Below, in pieces: positions 26,478-35,023 of a DNA stretch of 64,000 nt (position 1 is the first letter of the stretch; each line of letters starts with the position of its first letter). The DNA is from Paenibacillus sp. PL2-23 (GTDB lineage: Bacteria; Bacillota; Bacilli; Paenibacillales; Paenibacillaceae). The notes under the pieces were generated by a model. That model did not search any database and was not told the origin of the DNA. It saw only the letters and a list, made by a program, of their open reading frames with translations. The stretch spans positions 2,008,001-2,072,000 of the forward strand of contig NZ_CP162129.1 in NCBI RefSeq assembly GCF_040834005.1, written 5' to 3'. Position numbers and translations under genes: made by a program.

Positions 26478-27911
26478 ATGAGCAGGCCTAATATATTGTT
26501 CGTTATTGCAGATGACGCATCCCATATGGGAGCGTATGGCCATGATTTTGTATCGACACCGGCATTCGACCGGGTAGCGAAGGAAGGTGTTCTGTTCCAG
26601 AACGCCTTTACCACCAATCCGAAATGCGCGCCTTCGAGAGCCAGCATTCTTGCCGGCATGCATACCTGGCAGATGGAGGAGGCATGCAATCATTTTGGCA
26701 AGTTTCCTTCCAAATTTGCTTGTTATCCGGACCTTCTGGAGGAGCAGGGCTATCATATCGGCTATACAGGAAAGGGCTGGTCTCCAGGCGATTGGAAGTC
26801 AGGGGGACGCAAGCGGAATCCAGCCGGTCCGGCATATAATGAGAAGAAGCTCGTGCCGCCTACAACGGGCATCAGCACCATTGATTATGTCGCGAACTTC
26901 CATGACTTTCTGGACGATCGAGCGGGGACGGAGCCGTTCTGCTTCTGGTTCGGATGCCTGGAGCCTCACCGCCATTATGAGCAAGGCAGCGGTCTGCGCG
27001 CCGGGAAGCGGCTTGAGGACATTAAGCTGCCCGCCTATTATCCCGATGATGATACGATTAGAAGTGATTGGCTGGATTACGCCTTGGAAGTGGAATGGTT
27101 CGACACACAGCTGGGTAGAATGCTGGACCTGCTGGAGGAACGCGGTGAGCTGGATCGAACTCTCATCGTGGTGACCTCCGACAACGGCATGCCCTTTCCT
27201 CGTGTGAAGGGCCAGATGTACGAGCAGGACTTCCGCCTCCCAATGGCAATTTGCTGGAGGGAGAAGGTGCCTGGAAACCGGAGGGTTCAGGATCTCGTCA
27301 GCTTTATGGATCTCGCCCCCACCTTCCTGGAGGCGGGGGGCGTAACTCCGCCCTCCCAAATGTCGGGGAACAGCCTCATGAGCTTGCTAATAAGCGACAA
27401 GGAGGGACAGGTAGATCCTTCTCGCGTACGGGCGTTTATGGGCAAGGAGCGGCATGATCTTGGCACGGAGGGCGACGTGGCTTATCCTGTGCGCTGCATA
27501 AGAACACCGGATTACTTGTATGTTCGCAATTTTAAGCCTGAGCTGTGGCCAGCTGGCAATCCCGAGACCGGTTATCCTAATGTCGACAGCTCTCCGACCA
27601 AAACCTTGCTGCTGAAGCAACATGAGGAGGGCGATGACGAATATTACCTTCTTTCATTTGGTAAGCGACCGGCTGAGGAATTGTTCGATATCGTTGCCGA
27701 TCCGGAATGTATGGTGAATCTGGCGGATGTGGAGGCCTATCAATCCTTGAAGGAATCGCTGTGGGAAGAGCTGAGGGATAAGCTGGAGCAGACGGGAGAC
27801 CCCCGTATTATGGGCCAAGGGGATATATTCGACGGCTATGAATATGTAGGAGACCAATCTCATTCCTGGAAGGCGTACAAGGAAGGCTGGTTTGAGAAGC
27901 AAAGGTTTTAG
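26478..27911 (+). CDS. S1-family sulfatase (formylglycine type), cytoplasmic
   Basis: The start ATG 26478 is set by GGGAGG and GGAGAAGG upstream; the frame extends to 26448 without a ribosome site. The 477-residue protein has RPNILFVIADDASHMGAYG (D12, D13), the maturation motif CAPSR (C50) and the second metal site VTSDNGMPFPRVKGQMYEQ (about residues 234-252). This resembles heparan N-sulfatase-like S1 proteins, whose segment MPFPRAKxxxYE is alike. There is no signal peptide. It lies 106 bp after GH50 and may be in the same transcript. It is the fourth sulfatase of the locus, suggesting several distinct sulfate positions on the substrate. Confidence 0.9.
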   Translation: MSRPNILFVIADDASHMGAYGHDFVSTPAFDRVAKEGVLFQNAFTTNPKCAPSRASILAGMHTWQMEEACNHFGKFPSKFACYPDLLEEQGYHIGYTGKGWSPGDWKSGGRKRNPAGPAYNEKKLVPPTTGISTIDYVANFHDFLDDRAGTEPFCFWFGCLEPHRHYEQGSGLRAGKRLEDIKLPAYYPDDDTIRSDWLDYALEVEWFDTQLGRMLDLLEERGELDRTLIVVTSDNGMPFPRVKGQMYEQDFRLPMAICWREKVPGNRRVQDLVSFMDLAPTFLEAGGVTPPSQMSGNSLMSLLISDKEGQVDPSRVRAFMGKERHDLGTEGDVAYPVRCIRTPDYLYVRNFKPELWPAGNPETGYPNVDSSPTKTLLLKQHEEGDDEYYLLSFGKRPAEELFDIVADPECMVNLADVEAYQSLKESLWEELRDKLEQTGDPRIMGQGDIFDGYEYVGDQSHSWKAYKEGWFEKQRF

Positions 27912-27949
27912 AGGTCTGAAGAAGCCTGGGGGCAACGTTGGTCACAACG

Positions 27950-27969
27950 AAGCCTCGCGGGCTTTTTTC
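27950..27969 (+). terminator. Terminator after the fourth sulfatase gene
   Basis: AAGCC (27950-27954) and GGCTT (27960-27964) close a TCGCG loop, followed by TTTTTCTTT. It lies 39 bp past the sulfatase stop. Confidence 0.65.
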
Positions 27970-28046
27970 TTTATACAACCGTTATTGGACGGACAGTAAC
28001 AAATGTTCCACCCTCGATTCCTATTTTTTCTGCCTATACGCGTTTG

Positions 28047-28061
28047 TGGAAGCGCTTTACA
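28047..28061 (+). promoter_or_regulatory. cre-like palindrome upstream of the dockerin enzyme gene
   Basis: TGGAAGCGCTTTACA contains the palindromic core AAGCGCTT typical of cre sites but fits the full consensus only in about 12 of 14 positions. It lies about 125 bp before ATG 28185. Confidence 0.35.
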
Positions 28062-28184
28062 ATTGATACGAAACGTAACATTTCACACTTAAATGAAGGG
28101 AGTGAGCATTGCCATTTGGTCTTGCAGCATGGGAGGGAAGGTAGAGCGATGGGATGAATAAATCTAATTCAAGGAGCGATTGCG

Positions 28185-31100
28185 ATGAAGAAAGGTCGAA
28201 ACGCAAGATGGAAGGCACTGCTGGCCATTGTGCTGGCATGCTGTGTAGGCGGGATGGGGTTTCCAAGCCTGCCGCCGCTGTCAGCCGCCGCAAGCCCGCT
28301 TACTGCGGAGCTGTTAAACAATCCAGGCTTTGAATCAAGCGGCGGCTGGTATGGGGACAATGTGACCTTCAATATGAAAACGACCGACAAGCACACCGGC
28401 TTGAAGTCGGGATTCGTCTCTGGCAGGCCGGAGGCGGGCAAGGGTCTCATCTACGGCGGCAACCTGAAGCCTCTCGTGCTCTCGGCTGATGAAGGGACAT
28501 ACACCGTTGGGGCCTGGATGAAGCTGGCGGATGCGGGAGCGACGGATACAGCGGTCCTGCAGGTGTATATGAATGACAACAATGTCATTCGTACCTTCGA
28601 GGTGACAGGCGAGGTAGGCAATAGCTGGACCTATGTGACAGGCACTGTGCCGCTGGAATTTTCAGAGTACATGGGTGACATCAAGCTGAAAATCTTTACG
28701 AAAAACAGCACAAAGGACTTCTACGTAGACGATTCCACGTTCTACAAGGGGACAACCTATCTGGCCGCTCAACGTCCGGCTGCGCCGGGGGGACAAGCCT
28801 CAGGTCCTGATCTCTCCAGCCTGCAATACTTAAAGATGTCGGATGATTATCGCGTCTTCATTAACGGAGAAGAGAAGTTTGTGTACAAAAGCTTAAATAA
28901 TGCGGGCGGCAACGCCAGGTATAACAGCATGTCATTCATCAACTTCGATACGAGCGGACCTGCTGAGGTGAAAATATACCCCAAAGCTCCCGTCTTCGAA
29001 TATCAGCTCCGGCCATATTCCTATGATATCGACAGTGAATTAACAAGTGACGGCATGATTACCTTCATGCTGGAGCCGACCAAGCAAGTTGTGCTGACGC
29101 TCGGGGAGAATTATGACAAGGCGCTGGTCATCTGCGCGAATCCCGTTGAGCAGGCACCCCAGCCATCCGCAGTAGCTCAATATTACGGTCCTGGCGTTCA
29201 TGTCATCGGGCATTGGAGCGAGCCTGGAGCGCGGGGCAAGCTGCAGAGCGGCGACACGGTATATATTGCTGAAGGAGCCGTCGTTGTGGGAGCCTTCAAT
29301 GCCAATGACCGAAGCAACGTGAAGATATACGGACGCGGCATAATATATGGCGGAGCGTATCCTCATGATGAGGATTTCAGCAGCTTCGTAGCGGATTCCA
29401 AAACGGTGGATGTCGAGAACATTACGGTTGAAGGCATCACCTTCACCAACTCGCCAGGCTGGACCATTCGCGCCTTCTCGCATGACGATGAGAAGAAGAA
29501 CGTCAGGCAATTAACCGTTCGCAATGTGAAGCAAATCGGGCAATGGCACTACAATACAGACGGCATTCAGATCGGACCAGACGGCTTTCTTATTGAAAAT
29601 AACTTCCTACAATCCAATGACGACAATTTTTCGTTGAACGGAGCTTGCCGAAATGGCGAGATTCGCAACAATATACATTGGGTGAACCGCAACGGCGGCG
29701 TGTATACGCTGGGCTGGGGCGTTAATCGTATCGAGAATATTCATATTCACGATAATGTCGTCTATCGTTACGGCTCCAAGCTGTCCATTGATGCCGTCTT
29801 CCCTCTGGAGATGACCAAGGACATCGCGAAGGTGAAAAATATTCATTATAAGGACATTATTATTGAGGACCTGGGTGTAGGCACCTATTGGGTGGATTAC
29901 AGGGCCAAGTCTAGAGGCTCCGTACAGGATATAACCTTCGAGAACATTACAATTCTGGATAGCAAGCCGGGCAAAATGACAGGCTACAGCAGCGCCATTC
30001 CGATTAACGACGTTGTGTTCAAAAACGTAACGCTGAAGGGTGTTCCCGTTACGGACGCCGCATCGGGCCAGCTTACATTAACCAATGTAACGAATGTTCA
30101 ATACGCGCATGATGCCGTACCTCCGGTGCTGCTGCCGATTGCTTCAGCACAGCTTAGCGCAGATAAACATGTGCTGGTAGCGGGAGATGCTGGGCAGAAT
30201 ACCGCCAAGCTAACGGTCAGCGGCAAGCTGACGGATCAGTCCAATGCGCCTATATCGCAGGCAACGGTCGTCTATTCCTCTTCTGCTCCCGATGTTGTAA
30301 GCGTTTCAACGTCGGGAACAGCACAGGCTCTGAAGGCGGGGAGCGCCGTCCTATCCGCAGCAGTTACGTTGAACGGGGCGACAGCTGCAACGAACAGTAT
30401 TACCTTCCAAGTGACGGAAAGCCCGCTGCTTTCCCATAATGTTGTCATCAATGGAGGCTTCGAGGGGGATGGCGGCTACAAGAAGCCGCCGACTGGCTGG
30501 ACGGTCACAGGGGATGCAGCCTTTTATGCGCAGGCTAACGGTCAATACGGGAATTACTCCCACTCCGGGCAAGCCTATGGCAACTTCTACAGCAGCAATC
30601 CGTACGTAACGACGGTCACGCAGACGATCAGCAATATTCCTAACGGAGATTATTATTTCGAAATGTGGTACTCCGGATGGGAGCGGAATTCGGCATACGC
30701 CGGCGTGAAGGATTATGGCGGAGAGCTGAAGCAGGTAGCTCTAACCGATCAGCTTAACAATCAGCACAAGGTGAGCATTGACTCAATCCCAGTAACGAAT
30801 AATCAGGCCACCATTGTGGTCCATCTGGACGGTAAAGGCGGCAAGCCTCTGTACATTGACGATATCGTTCTGATGAAAAAGAATGGGGGCACGCCGCCTC
30901 CAGCATTCGAGGAAACAGCCCCGGGGCTGCGATATACCCAAGGCGGCTCCTTGTGGGATGCCGCAAGCGGAACGTTAACCTTCACCAAGAGCGGTACAAT
31001 TGACGGCTTCTTCTATCAAGTGCCGTCGGCGGTGAAGAAGGTGTTTATTGCATCCAATGTTACGGTAACAGGCGGCTTCCTCTTCAGCTCCAGCGCTACG

Positions 31101-33029
31101 ATTGAAGGGGAGAGCTGGGATACCTCCGTTATCTATGGAACGCCGGAGCAGCGATACTCTCAGAATCGGGGGCTTAATCCATGGCAGCTGAATGCGATTG
31201 AGATGCGCGGCAACGGCACCTTGCACGTCAAAAATTTGAAGTCGCTTAATCCGAAGGGCTACCATATTTCGGGTTATGGCTCAGGCACCGTCATCCACGT
31301 CGATCATGTTCAGATGATTGATGACCGCGGGGGCGATCAGAACAATGGCGACGGGTTTGTTGGTACGGACGGCTCCTCTATTCGTAACAGCTTTATCAGC
31401 ACAGGTGACGACGCCATTAAGCTGTATCGGAATATGACGATTGAGAATGTGGAGATTGAGATGCTTCATAATGGAGCGCCGATACAGCTTGGCTGGAACG
31501 ATGATGAGAATCAGGTCGTCAATGCCTCTATTAAAGACCTGAAGGTGGTAGGGAAAAGCCCAAGCGAGACCTATAATCTTGGCGTGTTCAGCTGGGTTCA
31601 CGGCACGACGGCCAAAACCCGCAATTTGACAATTGACGGGCTGTACGTGAATGCTCCAGGAGCGCAGCTATTCCGAATCAACTCGCCGAACGCAAAGCTT
31701 AATATGAACATTGTGGATGCCAATATTATTACCGGCGTCTACGGAACGGTCAAGTCTACAGGAGCAATAACCATTAATGGATCAACAGAACGCTCCAACT
31801 ATTATTCCTTCGATGGCAGTCTGCCGGATCCAGGCGATCCCGTATATGAGCCTTCTCCTTATCAAGCGACTGCGGTGAAGGGAAGTCCCGTTGTTGATGG
31901 TGTGAAGGATGACCTTTGGGACGCTGCTCCTGTCATCAAGACGGATAAGCTGCGCATGGGTGAAGGGCTGACAGCGGCAGAATATCGGATGATGTGGGAC
32001 GAGGGCTACCTGTATGTGCTGGCTCAAGTACAAGCAGCTGCTGGATTAAATGCGGATAACCCTAATATATGGGAGAATGATTCCATAGAGGTGTTCGTCG
32101 ATGAGGATAACGCCAAAGCGCCCGCTTACGACGATAACGACAGGCATCTTATCGTTTCCTATACGAACAAGCGCCAAGCTTTCGACACTGTCGGACTGGA
32201 GCAGGTTCACACAGCTGCGGCTGCCGACGCTACCAGCTACACGGTGGAGATGAAAATTCCTTTCCTGCTGCCCCATCAGGCCGGACATGTGATCGGATTT
32301 GACGGACAGGCGAACAGCACAGGGGGCACGGGCAATCGGGTTTCGATAAGCGGCTGGTCCGGCGAGCAGAACCTGTCTGACAAAACCCCGCGCGTCTGGG
32401 GCGAGCTGACGCTGGCGGATGAAGCGGGCTCAGGCTCTGATCCGGTCATTGGAGCGGAGGATATGACCATTACGGAAGGGCAAAGCTTTGTGCTTCCGCT
32501 GACGCTTCGCCATACAGACGGCTTGGGACGGCTGAAGGCGGTTATTCATTACGATCCCAATAGGCTCACGTTCAAGCAGATTACATTCAAGGACATACTC
32601 CCACTGGTCGAATACAACGCTGAGACACCAGGCCTTATCGTATTTGATGGTATCAATGAAGCGGGAATAACGTCCGCATCGGAGCTCATTGCGGAGCTTG
32701 AATTTACAGCGAAGCCATTGGCTGGCGAAGAGTCGGCAACCATGTCCATTCTGCTGGATGGCATTGAAGCCCATACCACTCTGGGGGCGCCATATTCCAT
32801 CACCGCTCAAGCCGCGGTCATTACCATTGATGAGCGGATTGTCTTCGGGGATGTGAATGATGATGGCCGAATTGACGGATTGGATGCGCTGAAGCTGATG
32901 AGGCATCTGACAAATCTGGAGACATTAACGGCCGAGCAGGCCAAGGCAGCCGATTACGATGGCGATGGTGTGCTGACCACTTCGGATGTGCTCAAAATTC
33001 TCAAAAAAAGCGTTGGTCTAATTGATTAG
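28185..33029 (+). CDS. Giant secreted enzyme: two GH49-like beta-helices, CBMs, cohesin and dockerin
   Basis: This 1614-residue protein has a signal peptide (about 1-36), a CBM4/9-like domain (about 37-190, LNNPGFESSGGWYG) and beta-helix module 1 (about 210-640). Module 1 shows YYGPGVHVIGHW, YNTDGIQIGPDG, QSNDDNFSLNG and YTLGWG, the GH49-type Asp plus Asp-Asp layout. Next come a BIG2-like domain (about 653-745), a second CBM (about 751-905), beta-helix module 2 (about 945-1205, GDGFVGTDG and STGDDAIKLYRN) and a CBM9 domain (about 1219-1410). A cohesin-like domain (about 1415-1545) and a type I dockerin (about 1552-1614) end the protein. The dockerin has two calcium loops, DVNDDGRIDGLD and DYDGDGVLTTSD. 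The SD is AAGGAG before ATG 28185. The stop overlaps the next gene, a cohesin-SLH anchor. The substrate is unknown; GH49 founders cut alpha-1,6-glucan, so this branch may differ. Confidence 0.82.
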   Translation: MKKGRNARWKALLAIVLACCVGGMGFPSLPPLSAAASPLTAELLNNPGFESSGGWYGDNVTFNMKTTDKHTGLKSGFVSGRPEAGKGLIYGGNLKPLVLSADEGTYTVGAWMKLADAGATDTAVLQVYMNDNNVIRTFEVTGEVGNSWTYVTGTVPLEFSEYMGDIKLKIFTKNSTKDFYVDDSTFYKGTTYLAAQRPAAPGGQASGPDLSSLQYLKMSDDYRVFINGEEKFVYKSLNNAGGNARYNSMSFINFDTSGPAEVKIYPKAPVFEYQLRPYSYDIDSELTSDGMITFMLEPTKQVVLTLGENYDKALVICANPVEQAPQPSAVAQYYGPGVHVIGHWSEPGARGKLQSGDTVYIAEGAVVVGAFNANDRSNVKIYGRGIIYGGAYPHDEDFSSFVADSKTVDVENITVEGITFTNSPGWTIRAFSHDDEKKNVRQLTVRNVKQIGQWHYNTDGIQIGPDGFLIENNFLQSNDDNFSLNGACRNGEIRNNIHWVNRNGGVYTLGWGVNRIENIHIHDNVVYRYGSKLSIDAVFPLEMTKDIAKVKNIHYKDIIIEDLGVGTYWVDYRAKSRGSVQDITFENITILDSKPGKMTGYSSAIPINDVVFKNVTLKGVPVTDAASGQLTLTNVTNVQYAHDAVPPVLLPIASAQLSADKHVLVAGDAGQNTAKLTVSGKLTDQSNAPISQATVVYSSSAPDVVSVSTSGTAQALKAGSAVLSAAVTLNGATAATNSITFQVTESPLLSHNVVINGGFEGDGGYKKPPTGWTVTGDAAFYAQANGQYGNYSHSGQAYGNFYSSNPYVTTVTQTISNIPNGDYYFEMWYSGWERNSAYAGVKDYGGELKQVALTDQLNNQHKVSIDSIPVTNNQATIVVHLDGKGGKPLYIDDIVLMKKNGGTPPPAFEETAPGLRYTQGGSLWDAASGTLTFTKSGTIDGFFYQVPSAVKKVFIASNVTVTGGFLFSSSATIEGESWDTSVIYGTPEQRYSQNRGLNPWQLNAIEMRGNGTLHVKNLKSLNPKGYHISGYGSGTVIHVDHVQMIDDRGGDQNNGDGFVGTDGSSIRNSFISTGDDAIKLYRNMTIENVEIEMLHNGAPIQLGWNDDENQVVNASIKDLKVVGKSPSETYNLGVFSWVHGTTAKTRNLTIDGLYVNAPGAQLFRINSPNAKLNMNIVDANIITGVYGTVKSTGAITINGSTERSNYYSFDGSLPDPGDPVYEPSPYQATAVKGSPVVDGVKDDLWDAAPVIKTDKLRMGEGLTAAEYRMMWDEGYLYVLAQVQAAAGLNADNPNIWENDSIEVFVDEDNAKAPAYDDNDRHLIVSYTNKRQAFDTVGLEQVHTAAAADATSYTVEMKIPFLLPHQAGHVIGFDGQANSTGGTGNRVSISGWSGEQNLSDKTPRVWGELTLADEAGSGSDPVIGAEDMTITEGQSFVLPLTLRHTDGLGRLKAVIHYDPNRLTFKQITFKDILPLVEYNAETPGLIVFDGINEAGITSASELIAELEFTAKPLAGEESATMSILLDGIEAHTTLGAPYSITAQAAVITIDERIVFGDVNDDGRIDGLDALKLMRHLTNLETLTAEQAKAADYDGDGVLTTSDVLKILKKSVGLID

Positions 33030-34773
33030 GAAGCTATGGTTATGGATGACCGTCGTGATGCTGGCCATTAGTCCCCTAGTTCCGGTACAAGCGTTATCGA
33101 TGGAGCAGCCCCTGCTTGTTGTGCAGTCTGCATCCGGGAAGCCGGGAGAAGAGGCGATTGTACAAGTGCTCCTCCGAGAGCCGGCACAGCTCAAGACCCT
33201 GCGATTCAAGCTGCGCTATGACCCTTTCTTGCTGGAGCTGAATGAGAGCAATGTTAGGCAGGGAGGCGATGTGGGAGCCGGCTGGCTGTATGCGAGCAAG
33301 GTCGAGCCTGATCAGGGCACTGTGCACATAGGAGCCGTCAGCACCAAAGGCTTTCTGACGAATCAGGATGCCGTAATCGCAACTCTATCATTTGGCATTC
33401 GAGCCCAGGCGAAGGCTGGTCCTGCGCGAGTCACAATTGAGACGGTTGAGGCTTATTACGATGTTGCGAAGCCGGCACCTATTCAGACTAGCTCCGGGAG
33501 AATCGACATTATGAGCACCACATCGCCTGTCAATATGCCTATCTTGAAGGGAGAGTCGGTCATTGAGGTCGACGAAGCCAGCAGAACGGTCCATCTGGTG
33601 CAGCATGTTAGGGCTCACAACGGCACTGTCGAGACAGTTATCACGTTGTCGGATATGCGAAGGCTGATAGATGAGGCGAAGAAGCTGGCTCTGACAAGTC
33701 ATGCGTCCAGCAAGATTACCGTTAGGATCGAAGCCGTTGTGAGTGCAGAAGAGATGGTGAAGAAGGCAGTCGTTACCTTGCATACCGGCATTCTGGAGGA
33801 GCTTGTGAGTCTTCAGGGGATTCAAGTCCTATTGGCTACGCCGCTTGGCCAGATAGCCTTGGACCATGAAGCATGGCACTCCATCTCCAAGCAGGCCAGC
33901 GGGGACCTGAGGCTTCAATTGGAGCAAATCGCTTCAAGAAGCGTCCTAGATGCACTTGTGCATGATAGCGGGCGGATAGATGCCAAAGGCTGGCCGGCTT
34001 ATGGATTCGAGATGACATCCGACAGCGGTGCTATTACCTCTTTAATGGGAGGGGAGATGACGGTTATGCTTTCCTATGAACGCACTGACAACGAGCATCC
34101 CTCCAAAATAGTCGCATACGTGCTGGATGAGGCGGGACAATGGAGGCTCGTAAAAGGTCATTACCTCGATGAAGCCGGAAGCTTCTGGCTGCTCTTATCG
34201 AATATGTCTCCGATCAAGATGGGGTATGTGGACATTCAGTTTCTGGATGTGTCCGAGGGGGATTGGTTCCACGACGCAGCAGCGTTCCTGGGAGCTAGAG
34301 GCATTACGGATGGCGTAGGCGAGCAGCGATTTGCGCCCTATGCAACGGTGACGCGAGGACAATTCATCAAGCTGCTCTTAGACGCATATGGCATTATGCC
34401 AAGAGGAAGCGGCGACAACTTCGAAGACGCTGGCAATACATGGTATTCGGGATATCTAGCCAGCGCCAAGCAGCTCCAGCTGTCCGACGGTGTAGGACAT
34501 AACCGCTTTGCGCCGGAAAAGCCCATCAGTCGCCAGGAGATGTTCACTCTGGCTTACCGTATGCTGCAGCAGCTGGAAGAGCTGCCAGCCTTGCAAGATG
34601 ATGGCCCATTAAAGTTCAAGGACGATTATGCCCTTGCGCCTTGGGCGGAGGAAGCCGTCACCTACCTCGCTGCTGCGGGAGTCGTAACGGGTGACGGCCA
34701 GAATGTGAAGCCGCAAGGCCTGTCCAGCCGCGCGGAGTTGGCCCAATTCGTGTATCGGTTATTGAGGAGCTAG
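33022..34773 (+). CDS. Cohesin-SLH cell-surface anchoring protein (scaffoldin-like)
   Basis: This 583-residue protein starts at TTG 33022, overlapping the upstream stop by 8 bases, so translation is probably coupled. It has a signal peptide (about 1-25). A cohesin-like domain (about 29-165) has LRFKLRYDPFLLELNE and ATLSFGIRAQA strands as in cohesins. A middle region (about 170-405) is unassigned. Three SLH repeats follow (about 410-583): FLDVSEGDWFHDAAAFLGA, FEDAGNTWYSGYLASAKQL and FKDDYALAPWAEEAVTYLA, each with a T/S-R-x-E/Q helix motif. SLH domains bind pyruvylated wall polymers. The neighbouring dockerin enzyme is the obvious partner. If the pair binds, this is a minimal two-protein cellulosome-like complex. 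Confidence 0.82.
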   Translation: MIRKLWLWMTVVMLAISPLVPVQALSMEQPLLVVQSASGKPGEEAIVQVLLREPAQLKTLRFKLRYDPFLLELNESNVRQGGDVGAGWLYASKVEPDQGTVHIGAVSTKGFLTNQDAVIATLSFGIRAQAKAGPARVTIETVEAYYDVAKPAPIQTSSGRIDIMSTTSPVNMPILKGESVIEVDEASRTVHLVQHVRAHNGTVETVITLSDMRRLIDEAKKLALTSHASSKITVRIEAVVSAEEMVKKAVVTLHTGILEELVSLQGIQVLLATPLGQIALDHEAWHSISKQASGDLRLQLEQIASRSVLDALVHDSGRIDAKGWPAYGFEMTSDSGAITSLMGGEMTVMLSYERTDNEHPSKIVAYVLDEAGQWRLVKGHYLDEAGSFWLLLSNMSPIKMGYVDIQFLDVSEGDWFHDAAAFLGARGITDGVGEQRFAPYATVTRGQFIKLLLDAYGIMPRGSGDNFEDAGNTWYSGYLASAKQLQLSDGVGHNRFAPEKPISRQEMFTLAYRMLQQLEELPALQDDGPLKFKDDYALAPWAEEAVTYLAAAGVVTGDGQNVKPQGLSSRAELAQFVYRLLRS

Positions 34774-34823
34774 ATAGTCCTGTTCTCAGTATTTTGAAGT
34801 TACTGGCTTTAAAAAAATTTTTG

Positions 34824-34852
34824 GGCATCCAGTGACGTTGTCATTGGATGCC
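34824..34852 (+). terminator. Stem-loop after the cohesin-SLH gene
   Basis: GGCATCCAGTGAC (34824-34836) pairs with GTCATTGGATGCC (34840-34852), 13 bp with one G-U, loop GTT, followed by TTGTTG. Confidence 0.65.
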
Positions 34853-35023
34853 TTGTTGCGCATCAAGCGCACGGGTCGTGGTTGGGTGGTTATGTGGAGA
34901 GGAAGCTGGAATCATGCGAAACGATAACAAATAATGGAATAGTGAAAAAAAAGATAGACTTTGATTGTTATGCTTAATGAGGTAAGAATAAAACAGAGAA
35001 TACAGTAAAGGAGAATCTAAACG

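Noticed and set aside
22335..28450. Many long opposite-strand open frames over the enzyme genes
   Set aside because: They are mirror frames of strongly supported genes and show no family motifs or ribosome sites.
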